DNA from: CAVZZG01 sp963779685
Lineage (GTDB): Bacteria > Actinomycetota > Thermoleophilia > Gaiellales > F1-60-MAGs149
NCBI GenBank assembly: GCA_963779685.1
Contig: CAVZZG010000003.1
Location: forward strand, 2,294,001 to 2,358,000
Length of the DNA stretch: 64,000 nucleotides
Reading direction: 5' to 3'
This document shows, in pieces, positions 51,683 through 59,683 of the stretch. How positions within the stretch are numbered: position 1 is the first letter of the stretch; each line of letters begins with the position of its first letter. Position numbers and translations under genes: made by a program. The notes under the pieces are model-generated. The model saw nothing but the letters and a program-made list of their open reading frames with translations, did not search any database and was not told the origin of the DNA.

Positions 51683-53107
51683 TCAACGCCGGCGGGTCGC
51701 CGGGTTGTGGGGAGGCGATCCCGGTCGAGCGGCCTCCCGCACGGGGTCGACGCGTCGCGTCGCCGGCTGGAAGTAGTGGTGGACGACGTAGCGCCCGACC
51801 CTGTGTCCGAGCGCCGATCCCGCGAGGTCCGAGCTCCGGAGATGGAAGCCCACGAACACCCGGGCCCAGTCGACATCCTTGACCACGTCCCGGAGGCGGT
51901 CGTAGGTGCGCGTCGGCTCGGTCACGCCAGGCGCGCGGCTGTCGAGTGTGAAGGCGACCTTGTCCGTGCGGAAGAAGGCGTCGAGCGCCGCGACGACGGC
52001 GGTGCTGTGGCACGCATGCGCGGAGGGGTACTCCGGGAAGTTCGGCGTCGTGCCGAGCGGCAACCAGTTCGGGTCGGCGACGGTGTCGGGGTTGCCGTCG
52101 GTGTCGGCGTGCGCGATCGCCTGGTAGGGCCGCCAGAACCAGTAGTGGTACTTGGCATCGAAGCAGGCGATCATCGCGTCGCCCCCGGCTACATGCGCCA
52201 TCGCCAGCATGCGGGCGGTTTGCACGAGATCGAGCCCACGCGCGGCGGCTAGCCGGAGCATGCCGTCGTTCCACTGCCGGATGTCGTGATCGGTCCAGAA
52301 CAGCGCCGCCTGTGTCTCGGCGGTTGTTCGCGTGGCACTGTCGGAGCGGCCGAGATCCTCGACCTGGTTGAGATCCTCGGCATAGGCATGGCTCGTGAGC
52401 GCGTCCGGTCCGTCGGGGCGGAACTGCGATGCCCTGCGAAGTGCGAGCGGCCGCATCCCGGGCAGGCAGAGGCCGAGCACCGGGCCCGTCGGGTTCGGCT
52501 GCCAGACACCCGGCCCCAACGCCGGCGGGCCGAGGTCGGCGACCGTCGTACCGCAGCCCCGGCCGTCGTCGGCGCGCAGCGCCAGCACTGCCCGCGCCGC
52601 CTGCTCGCCGACCGTGATCCCGTGCGTCTTCGCCACGCCATCGGGGACGCTGGCCATGTACGCGGCGTAATCGCCGTCGAGGATCGCCTGGTTCCCGCCG
52701 ATCTGTGGCTGCAGACCGATGAGCGTGTCGTATGCCGCCGTTGCGACCGCGGCCTCCGGCGAGGTGTGCGCGGGCGCGCCGGGGGTGGGCGCGTACGGCT
52801 CGTATCGGCCGCCGATCGCGACCGCGGCGTCGTAGATCGCGACGTGGACGATGCCCATGTACACGGCCGCGTCGCCCGGGAACTTGTTGCCGAAGTTCTC
52901 CGAGCCGAAGACCCCGCCGGGGCCGGCAGGGACGATCGCGCACCGGGCCTCCGTGCTCCAGAAGGCAACCGGCGTGGTCGCGGCGGGGAAGTGCGCCGCG
53001 GGCGCGCACTGCGCGGCGGGCGGCGGTGCTGCCGCGACACCCGGCTCGGCGCCGGCGAACGCCGCCGCCGCCAGGAGCGCCGCGAGAGCGGTCAGTCTCG
53101 ATTTCAC
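51683..53107 (-). CDS. Vanadium-dependent haloperoxidase (PAP2 superfamily), secreted
   Basis: 474 residues with a signal peptide (LTALAALLAAAAFAGA). The vanadate/phosphate-binding blocks are recognisable: KYHYWFWRPYQAI (Lys and Arg), PEYPSAHACHSTAVVAAL (SAHA, His), and FVGFHLRSSDLAGSALGHRVG (Arg and second His region). Members oxidise halides with peroxide or act as acid phosphatases. The second block reads GFHLRSSD where many enzymes have HxSxD-like spacing, so activity should not be assumed. It overlaps the DUF4242 gene by four bases (ATGA) and is probably translated with it. Confidence 0.85.
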   Translation of the reverse strand: MKSRLTALAALLAAAAFAGAEPGVAAAPPPAAQCAPAAHFPAATTPVAFWSTEARCAIVPAGPGGVFGSENFGNKFPGDAAVYMGIVHVAIYDAAVAIGGRYEPYAPTPGAPAHTSPEAAVATAAYDTLIGLQPQIGGNQAILDGDYAAYMASVPDGVAKTHGITVGEQAARAVLALRADDGRGCGTTVADLGPPALGPGVWQPNPTGPVLGLCLPGMRPLALRRASQFRPDGPDALTSHAYAEDLNQVEDLGRSDSATRTTAETQAALFWTDHDIRQWNDGMLRLAAARGLDLVQTARMLAMAHVAGGDAMIACFDAKYHYWFWRPYQAIAHADTDGNPDTVADPNWLPLGTTPNFPEYPSAHACHSTAVVAALDAFFRTDKVAFTLDSRAPGVTEPTRTYDRLRDVVKDVDWARVFVGFHLRSSDLAGSALGHRVGRYVVHHYFQPATRRVDPVREAARPGSPPHNPATRRR

Positions 53108-53376
53108 GGTTCCTCCTCTCCGGACGGGATCGCCTCGACAACCCGCAGCGGCTCGAGTCCCGCCCGTCGTGCGACCAGCGCGGCCGCACGGCTCGACGGG
53201 GCCGCGAAGGTGAAGAAGCAGATCTCGTCCTCGGGGACGTGGATCGACCCCTCGAAGCCGACGCGCGTCCCCTCCCGCGTCATCGCCTCGGCCGCCAGGC
53301 CCGCCCGTCGCTCGCGCGCCCTGCGCTCGCCGGCTGCGCCGCGGGCGAGGAACGTCTCGACGAGGTAGCTCGGCAC
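53104..53376 (-). CDS. DUF4242-like small protein
   Basis: 90 residues. The conserved ends are MPSYLVETFLARG and, after a basic middle, IHVPEDEICFFTFAAPSS and LEPLRVVEAI, as in DUF4242 proteins of unknown role. The GTG at 53376 has TAGCAT seven bases upstream, matching the leaderless pattern. The TGA overlaps the ATG of the haloperoxidase gene, so the pair forms an operon. Confidence 0.8.
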   Translation of the reverse strand: MPSYLVETFLARGAAGERRARERRAGLAAEAMTREGTRVGFEGSIHVPEDEICFFTFAAPSSRAAALVARRAGLEPLRVVEAIPSGEEEP

Positions 53377-53383
53377 GCGACCG

Positions 53384-53389
53384 ATGCTA
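53384..53389 (-). promoter_or_regulatory. -10 box (TAGCAT), leaderless DUF4242/haloperoxidase operon
   Basis: TAGCAT on the minus strand, seven bases, then the GTG at 53376. Confidence 0.55.
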
Positions 53390-53406
53390 GGCCGCCGAGC
53401 CCGGGT

Positions 53407-56130
53407 TCAAATCGTGGGTTCCCCCGAACTTTGCTCGTCGGGCCGGAACGTCCGTGCCAGCTCGGCGCGTGAGCGTACGCCGAGCTTGGCGTAGACGTGC
53501 GACAGGTGCGTCTCGACCGTCCGTTCACCGAGGAAGAGGGCAGCGGCGACTTCGCGATTCGTCCGGCCCTCCGCGACGAGCGCGGCAACACGGCGCTCCG
53601 CGGCTGTCAGGCCCGCCTCGCGCGTGCGCCCCCCGATCCGGCCCAGCTCGGCGCGGGCCCGCTCGATCCAGGTTGCGGCGCCGAGCTGCTCGAACGCGGC
53701 CAGCGCCGCCTCGATCGCCTCGCGCGCGGCGCGCTTCTGCCGGCTGCGTCGGCGGACGACACCGAGCGCGAGCAACGCGCGCGCACGCCCGAAGACGTCA
53801 CCCGTACGCCCGTGCTCCGCAACAGCGTCCTCGAGGAGGGATCCGGCCGCCGCGACATTCCCGCCGGCGAGGGCGAAGAGCCCGCGGCAACGCGTCATGT
53901 GCGCGAGCGTCCAGTCGTCGCCCGCTCTCCGTTCGCGCTCCCACGCGTCGAGGGTCGCCGCCGCGTCGGCCACGAGGCCCGCCGCGAGCAACGCCTCGAT
54001 CTGGTCGCCGACCCACCAGCGATGCGTCGCGTCGTGCCAGGCGAGCCTCGTCGTCACCGCCTCGGCCTCGGCGAACCATCGGAGCGCCGTGGGCAGATCG
54101 CCGCCCTGCAGCGCGACGATGCCGAGCGTGCCGAGATGCACGGGCGTGTGCCGCCCGAATTGCTCCTCGCCGAGCTGCAGCGCCCGTTCCGAGTGTGCGC
54201 GCGCGAGCTCGAGCCGGCCACGGTGCGCAGCGATGACGGCGATCGGCAGGTGGGTCCACGGCACCTCGAGCCCGTACTGGGTCGTCAGGTCGTACGAGCG
54301 CTCGGCGTAGTCGGCTGCGAGCTCCCATCGTCCTGCCCACAGCTCGAGCCACGCGAGGTCGTACAGCGCCCGGGCCGCCGACAGGTCGTCGCGTTCGCGA
54401 CTCTCCTCGTACTCGTGCTCGAGCAGCGAACGCGCTGCGTCGTGGTCGCCGCGGCCGGTGGTGTCCAACAGGGCCAACTGCGCAGTGCGCACCAGCCCCG
54501 CCTCACTGGAGGCGATCGCGATGTCGTGCGCTCGCGCCGCATACGTCGACGCGTGCGGGTCGCCGAGGGCGCTGCCGAGGAACGCCATCATCGCCAGCGC
54601 ATCGACGCGCAGCGCATCGTCGTCGGCGTCGTCGGCGAGCGCGAGGGACATGCGGGCGTGCTCGAAGGCGCCATCGAACCCCTTCGAGAAGCGCACGGAC
54701 CACGCCAGCCGGCACTGAATCGCCGCGTGCAGCGCCGGGCGCGACGTCGCCTCGCGAGAGGCTTCCTCCAGCAGCGCGACGGCGCGGTCGAGGCTCTCCA
54801 GCTCGGAGAGGAGGAACAGCACGTCGGCACGCAACGAGCCGACCTTGTGCTCCTCGAGCAGCGCGGTTGCGATCGCCCGGGCACGCGTCCACTCGCCGGA
54901 GTCGCGGTGTGCGCGCGCCGCGGTCAGTGCCCGCCGGCAGCGCTCGCCGACCTCGTTCGAGGGCGTCAGCCGCATTGCCGCCTCGGCCAGCTCCGCGGCG
55001 GTTGCCGAATCGCCGCGGCCGGCGGCGACCGTCGCCGCCTCATCCACGACGCCGGCGACGTCGGCGTCGGGGGTCTCCCGGGCGAGCGCGAGATGACGGG
55101 CACGCGTCACCGGGTCCGTGACGATCGCGGCGATCCGCTCGTGCGCGTCCCGGCGCTGTGGCCCGAGGTCGTTGTAGAGCACCGACGAGAGCAGCGGGTG
55201 TGTGAAGCGAATCGCTCCGCGCTCGCGTTCCACGACGCGTGCCGCAATGGCAGGGTCGAGCGCGTGTGGCGGGACGCCGGCGCGGTCGAGCAGCGCCTCC
55301 GACGGCGCTCCCAACGCGGACGCGAGCCCGAGCGCGTCGCGGGTCGTCGGAGGAAGGCCCGAGAGCCGGGCGCGGACGAGGTCCTCCAGCGTCTCCGGAA
55401 CCGGCAGGGGCTCGAGCGGGTCGATATCCTCGCCGAGCACGCGGGCCAGCTCCAGCGCGAAGAACGGATTGCCGCCGGAGTGCTCGTGAATGCGCACGAG
55501 CGTCTGGCGCGCGAACGGCCTGCCCAAGCGATCGAGAAGAAGCCGATGGAGCGCGCCGATACTGAGTGGGCCCATCCGGAGTCGTTCAACGTGCACCGCC
55601 TGCGCCAGCTCGCCTGCGTCGGGCCGGCAGGCGCAGACGAGCCGGACGGCGCCATCGAGGCGCCGCAGCGCGAAGGCGAGCGCGCTTGCCGACGCGGCGT
55701 CGAGCCACTGGGCATCGTCGATGGCGATGACGACCGGCTTCCGCTCGCGCAGCACACCGAGCACGTCGTGGACGGCAACGGCGAGCGCCCGGTGGTCGAC
55801 GACGCCGTTCGCGCCTTCGTCGCGAAGAAGCGCGATCTCGAGCGCGCGCCGCCTCGGCCGGGTCAGCTCACCGATCACGTCATCGAGCACACGGTCGAAG
55901 AGGTCGCCGAGTCCCGCGTATGCGAGCCCGCGTTCGGCCTCGGCCGGACGCGAGACCAGCACGAGGAAGCCGCGTTCGCGCGCCGCGGCGACCGCCGCAT
56001 GCCAGACCGTCGACTTTCCGATCCCCGGCTCCCCTTCGAGTACGAGGCCGGTGGGCGCCTCGATGGGAGCCTCGAGAAACGCTCGGATCACGCCGAGCTC
56101 CGAATCCCGTCCAACAACGTCACCGGTCAT
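53407..56130 (-). CDS. LuxR-family regulator with AAA/STAND ATPase and TPR domain (LAL type)
   Basis: 907 residues from ATG 56130. The N-terminus is VVGRDSELGVIRAFLEAP, Walker A is EGEPGIGKST (~32-41), and Walker B-like is VVIAIDDAQWLD. A long TPR-like region follows. The C-terminal LuxR helix-turn-helix is LTAAERRVAALVAEGRTNRE followed by VAAALFLGERTVETHLSHVYAKLG. It is the second LAL regulator in the window. The DUF4242/haloperoxidase operon lies just downstream on the same strand and is a possible target, although this is only by position. Confidence 0.9.
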   Translation of the reverse strand: MTGDVVGRDSELGVIRAFLEAPIEAPTGLVLEGEPGIGKSTVWHAAVAAARERGFLVLVSRPAEAERGLAYAGLGDLFDRVLDDVIGELTRPRRRALEIALLRDEGANGVVDHRALAVAVHDVLGVLRERKPVVIAIDDAQWLDAASASALAFALRRLDGAVRLVCACRPDAGELAQAVHVERLRMGPLSIGALHRLLLDRLGRPFARQTLVRIHEHSGGNPFFALELARVLGEDIDPLEPLPVPETLEDLVRARLSGLPPTTRDALGLASALGAPSEALLDRAGVPPHALDPAIAARVVERERGAIRFTHPLLSSVLYNDLGPQRRDAHERIAAIVTDPVTRARHLALARETPDADVAGVVDEAATVAAGRGDSATAAELAEAAMRLTPSNEVGERCRRALTAARAHRDSGEWTRARAIATALLEEHKVGSLRADVLFLLSELESLDRAVALLEEASREATSRPALHAAIQCRLAWSVRFSKGFDGAFEHARMSLALADDADDDALRVDALAMMAFLGSALGDPHASTYAARAHDIAIASSEAGLVRTAQLALLDTTGRGDHDAARSLLEHEYEESRERDDLSAARALYDLAWLELWAGRWELAADYAERSYDLTTQYGLEVPWTHLPIAVIAAHRGRLELARAHSERALQLGEEQFGRHTPVHLGTLGIVALQGGDLPTALRWFAEAEAVTTRLAWHDATHRWWVGDQIEALLAAGLVADAAATLDAWERERRAGDDWTLAHMTRCRGLFALAGGNVAAAGSLLEDAVAEHGRTGDVFGRARALLALGVVRRRSRQKRAAREAIEAALAAFEQLGAATWIERARAELGRIGGRTREAGLTAAERRVAALVAEGRTNREVAAALFLGERTVETHLSHVYAKLGVRSRAELARTFRPDEQSSGEPTI

Positions 56131-56163
56131 GACCGTCGCAACGAATCGTGACAGCCTTCGCGC

Positions 56164-56670
56164 CTAGCCCTCCACGGTCGCGCACACAGGCAGGCCGGCC
56201 ACCGTCGCCGCCCGCTGCAGGTCCGCACGTGCCCGCGCGCCCTGCTCGAAGTCGTCCGCGAAGGCCTTGGTGTCGCCGGCCAGCGCGGCCGTGCGCTGGT
56301 GCTCGTGCTGGCGTAACTGCTCGTCGATCGCGGTCAGGACGGCCGCCCACGCGTCCTGCCCGCTGGGCGGTGACCCCAGTGCCTGCATGTCGTGCAGCCA
56401 CGAGGAGTAGATGGCCGTGCCCTCGGCGATGAACGCGGCAACCGCGGGGAGCTTTGCCGGGTCGGGCTTCGTCGGGTTGAAGTCCGGGTCGGCGAACGAG
56501 CCCTGCGCCTGCTTCTGCGCCAGGGCCGCCTTGCAGACGGCGGTCGCCTTCGCCGCGAAGTCCGCGCCGAGCACGGGGACGGACGCCGACCCGCCCCCGC
56601 CGCCACAGCTCACTGCCGCGAGCGATGCGAACAGCGCACCCATCGTGGTGACGTAAGGCCGTGATCTCAA
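56164..56670 (-). CDS. Small helical lipoprotein
   Basis: 168 residues from TTG 56670, giving MRSRPYVTTMGALFASLAAVSCGGG with a lipobox (LAAVSC). The rest is helical and charged (AKATAVCKAALAQKQAQ; AIYSSWLHDMQALGSPP; AFADDFEQGARARADLQRAA) with two further cysteines. Similar small actinobacterial lipoproteins have no known function. GATACT seven bases before the TTG supports this rare start; ATG 56643 would leave a signal peptide with no basic residues. Confidence 0.75.
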   Translation of the reverse strand: MRSRPYVTTMGALFASLAAVSCGGGGGSASVPVLGADFAAKATAVCKAALAQKQAQGSFADPDFNPTKPDPAKLPAVAAFIAEGTAIYSSWLHDMQALGSPPSGQDAWAAVLTAIDEQLRQHEHQRTAALAGDTKAFADDFEQGARARADLQRAATVAGLPVCATVEG

Positions 56671-56677
56671 GGACGAG

Positions 56678-56683
56678 AGTATC
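56678..56683 (-). promoter_or_regulatory. -10-like box (GATACT), leaderless lipoprotein gene with TTG start
   Basis: GATACT on the minus strand, seven bases, then TTG at 56670. TACTCT, overlapping it, is an alternative reading of the box. Confidence 0.45.
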
Positions 56684-56748
56684 GCGCAGCCGCGACGATC
56701 TGGGATCGCGCGCGGGGAGCAGGGATGGCATCAGCAGCCTCGGTGCTT

Positions 56749-59526
56749 CTATGGGGCGTCGTCGCCGCCCGCTTCACCCTCACCGGGCAGCACCTCGCGA
56801 CTTCGGTCGGGACCCGGCCGAGGTACCTCCCGGACAGGGTGAGACGAGTTCTGGTCGCGCCGTGCGGCGAGCGCCGCCCGTGCCGCGATCGCCCGGTCGG
56901 CGGCCCATGTATCGAACACCGCGTGGGCGCGCTCGAACGACTCGTCGACAAGCCGGGCGGCTTCTTCGATGTCCCCGCGGGCCAGCGCGAGTTCGCCAAG
57001 CCCGCACAGCACCTGCGCCAGGTAGGAGTCCGGCACGCTCGCCGTTCGGCCGACGGCCTCCGCCTCTTCCAGCAGAGCCCGGCCGACCACGTCGTCGCCC
57101 TGACCCCGCGCGGCTGCGGCCAGCGCGTCGAGCGCACAGACGATCAAGAGGGGGCCTTCGATGCGGCGCGCGACGGCGAGTGCCTCCTCGGCGTGCGCAC
57201 GTGCGGTCGCCCATTCGCGGGACGCCGTGGCGACCGTCGCCAGGATCCATCGGAAGTAGGAGACGAACCAGAGATCGCCGATCTCGCGGGACACGGCGAG
57301 GCCCTCGACGGCCGCGGTTCGCGCGGCTTCCAAATCGCCGGCCCGGACCGCGGTGAGGGCGAGGCCGAAGAGCGCCATCCGTATGCCCTGGCGATCGTCG
57401 CAGCGCCTTGCGATCGCGAGGCCCTGGCGACCGGCCGCCTCGGCAAGGGCCATCTCGCCCTGGAGAGGGTAGATCGAGCTGAGCGTGCCGAGGGCGTCGG
57501 CCAGGCACCAGAGATCGTCGGCCTCGCGCGCGAGAGCGGCGCCCTCCTCGAGCAGCGCCCGGGCCGCGCGGGCGTCGTTCCGGAAGAAGGCGAGCAGGCC
57601 GAGCACGGAGAGCGCACGTGCCGCCCGCGATGCGTCGTCGAGCTCGCGGGAGAGGGCGAGACTCTCCTCGAGCAGGGCTCGGGCGCGGTCGCCGGCGCCG
57701 AGGAGAGCGTGGAAGAAGCCGGCGCCCCAGAGCGCACCGGCACGGGCCGGGCGCGGCCCTCGATCGCTCCGCTCGAGCGTCCGCTCCAGCCAACGCAGGC
57801 CCTCGGTGTAGAACCCCCGGACGAACCAGAACAACACCAGAGCGCTGGCGAGTCGGAGGCCGCGCCCTTCAGCATCGTCGGTCGTGGTGTAGCGATCGAG
57901 CGCGGCGGACAGATTCTGGGATTCGACGGCCAGGCGCTCGAGCCACACATGCTGGGCGGTTCCCGTCAGCTCGCGCTCGGCAGTCTCGGCCCAGGCCAGG
58001 AAGTACGCGGCGTGCGCGTCCCGTACCTGCTCGGCCTCCCCAGTCGCCTCGAGGTGCTCGCACGCGTACTCGCGGATCGTCTCGAGCATCCGGAAGCGGC
58101 CGAACTCCGAGCGCACGAGGCTCTTGTCGACCAGCGACTGGAGTGCATCCGGATCGGCCGCGCAGACGCGCTCTCCCGCCTCCAGCGTCCAACCGCCGGC
58201 GAACACGCCGAGTCGCGCCAGGAGTCGCCGCTCGCCGGCGCTGAGGAGGTCGAAGCTCCACTCGATCGTCGCGCGCAGGGTGCGCTGACGCTCGGGTGCG
58301 TCGCGCGCACCACCGGTCAGCATCGGCAGTAGCCGATCGAGCCGAGCGAGAAGCTGCTCCACCGACAGGATCCGGATCCGGGCCGCGGCAAGCTCGATCG
58401 CGAGCGGGATGCGGTCGAGCCGTTCGCACAGCTCGTGGACGGGTCCCGCCGACGCATCGAAGGACGGATCGACGGCGGCGGCTCGCTGCCGGAAGAGCTC
58501 GACCGCCGCAGCGTCAGCCAGCGGCGCAAGCCGATACTCCCGCTCGGCCCGAACGCGGAGCGGCTCGCGACTGGTCGCTAGCAGGAAGACGCGAGGGCAC
58601 CGATCGACCAGGCGCGCGACGTCGGGCGCCACATCCACAACCTGCTCCATGTTGTCCAGCACGAGCAGCGCCGCCCGGTCGCACAGGTGCTCGGCGAGGT
58701 CGCCAGCCGCACCGATCGCGGCCGCGATCGCAGGCAAGACCAGCGCACGGTCGCGCACGGCAGCAAGGTCGACGAACCACGCGCCGTCGTCGAACCGGGA
58801 CTGAAGCGCAACCGCCACCTCGGTGGCGAGCCGGGTCTTACCGACGCCGCCCGGCCCGACGATCGTCACCACGCGATCGCGATCGTCACCCAGCAGGCGG
58901 ACGAGGTCGGCGAGTTCCCGTGTGCGTCCGACCAGCGGGGTCGCCGGTGACGTCATGTTCGTCTGACTCATGCTCCGGAGCGGCGGGAACCGGGCGCCGC
59001 CAATCTGGTAGAGCCGCAGTTCCCCCACATCCTTGAGGCGATGCCGGCCCAGGTCGAGGAGCCCGCCCATGTCGACCAGTTCGCGTGTCGCCTGCGACAG
59101 GATCGTCTGGCCGCCGTGCGCCGCGGCGGCGACCCGGGCGGCACGGTGGACGTCGATGCCGACGTAGCCGTCATCTGCGACAACGGGCTCTCCGGTATGG
59201 ATGCCGATACGAACGCGGATCGGCCCCTCCCTGGCGAGGGCGTCGTGCACGTCGCCGGCAGCCTCGAGCGCATCGGCGGCCGACGGGAAGACGACGAAGA
59301 AGGCGTCGCCTTGGGTGTCGACCTCGATACCGCCGCTGCGGTCGAAGATCATCCGCAGGGTCCGGCGATGACCCGCAAGCGCCGCCGGGTAGCGGTCGCC
59401 GAGATCATCGAGCAGGCGCGTCGAACCCTCGATGTCGGTGAAGAGCAGGGTGACGGTTCCCGACGGCAACGTGCGCACGACCGACCCATCATCCTCGATC
59501 GCCGCCGGACATGGCGGCCTCCACAC
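56749..59526 (-). CDS. Class III cyclase plus NB-ARC-like ATPase plus TPR regulator
   Basis: 925 residues from GTG 59526; GTG 59478 (VRTLPSG) is a likely alternative since most relatives begin there. The cyclase domain spans ~20-180 with metal-binding Asp in TLLFTDIEGSTRLL and DTQGDAFFVVF. The ATPase starts with PLVGRTRELADLVRLL and Walker A VGPGGVGKTRLA (~235). Typical MNS/NB-ARC blocks follow (LLVLDNMEQVVD, FLLATSREPLRV, IPLAIELAAARIRIL), then TPR-like helices to the end. No LuxR domain is present. The type is abundant in Solirubrobacterales and mycobacteria. The ligand is unknown. Confidence 0.85.
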   Translation of the reverse strand: MWRPPCPAAIEDDGSVVRTLPSGTVTLLFTDIEGSTRLLDDLGDRYPAALAGHRRTLRMIFDRSGGIEVDTQGDAFFVVFPSAADALEAAGDVHDALAREGPIRVRIGIHTGEPVVADDGYVGIDVHRAARVAAAAHGGQTILSQATRELVDMGGLLDLGRHRLKDVGELRLYQIGGARFPPLRSMSQTNMTSPATPLVGRTRELADLVRLLGDDRDRVVTIVGPGGVGKTRLATEVAVALQSRFDDGAWFVDLAAVRDRALVLPAIAAAIGAAGDLAEHLCDRAALLVLDNMEQVVDVAPDVARLVDRCPRVFLLATSREPLRVRAEREYRLAPLADAAAVELFRQRAAAVDPSFDASAGPVHELCERLDRIPLAIELAAARIRILSVEQLLARLDRLLPMLTGGARDAPERQRTLRATIEWSFDLLSAGERRLLARLGVFAGGWTLEAGERVCAADPDALQSLVDKSLVRSEFGRFRMLETIREYACEHLEATGEAEQVRDAHAAYFLAWAETAERELTGTAQHVWLERLAVESQNLSAALDRYTTTDDAEGRGLRLASALVLFWFVRGFYTEGLRWLERTLERSDRGPRPARAGALWGAGFFHALLGAGDRARALLEESLALSRELDDASRAARALSVLGLLAFFRNDARAARALLEEGAALAREADDLWCLADALGTLSSIYPLQGEMALAEAAGRQGLAIARRCDDRQGIRMALFGLALTAVRAGDLEAARTAAVEGLAVSREIGDLWFVSYFRWILATVATASREWATARAHAEEALAVARRIEGPLLIVCALDALAAAARGQGDDVVGRALLEEAEAVGRTASVPDSYLAQVLCGLGELALARGDIEEAARLVDESFERAHAVFDTWAADRAIAARAALAARRDQNSSHPVREVPRPGPDRSREVLPGEGEAGGDDAP

Positions 59527-59683
59527 GACCAGCTAGCGTCCAAGGATCGCTGCACGCGCGGCGAGGTACCGGGCTTGGCCCGACGCCCGCATGTGATCCG
59601 GTCGTGCCGCGGGTCACCTTGCCGGAGTCAGGCCCGCCACGCGCGACCACTCGCACGCCCTGTGATCGGTCGGGTGCACGCAG

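Noticed and set aside
53377..53406. Possible separate promoter region between the LuxR and DUF4242 genes carrying a terminator
   Set aside because: Only 30 bp separate the genes. The TAGCAT box is accepted, but no convincing hairpin with a T tract is present.
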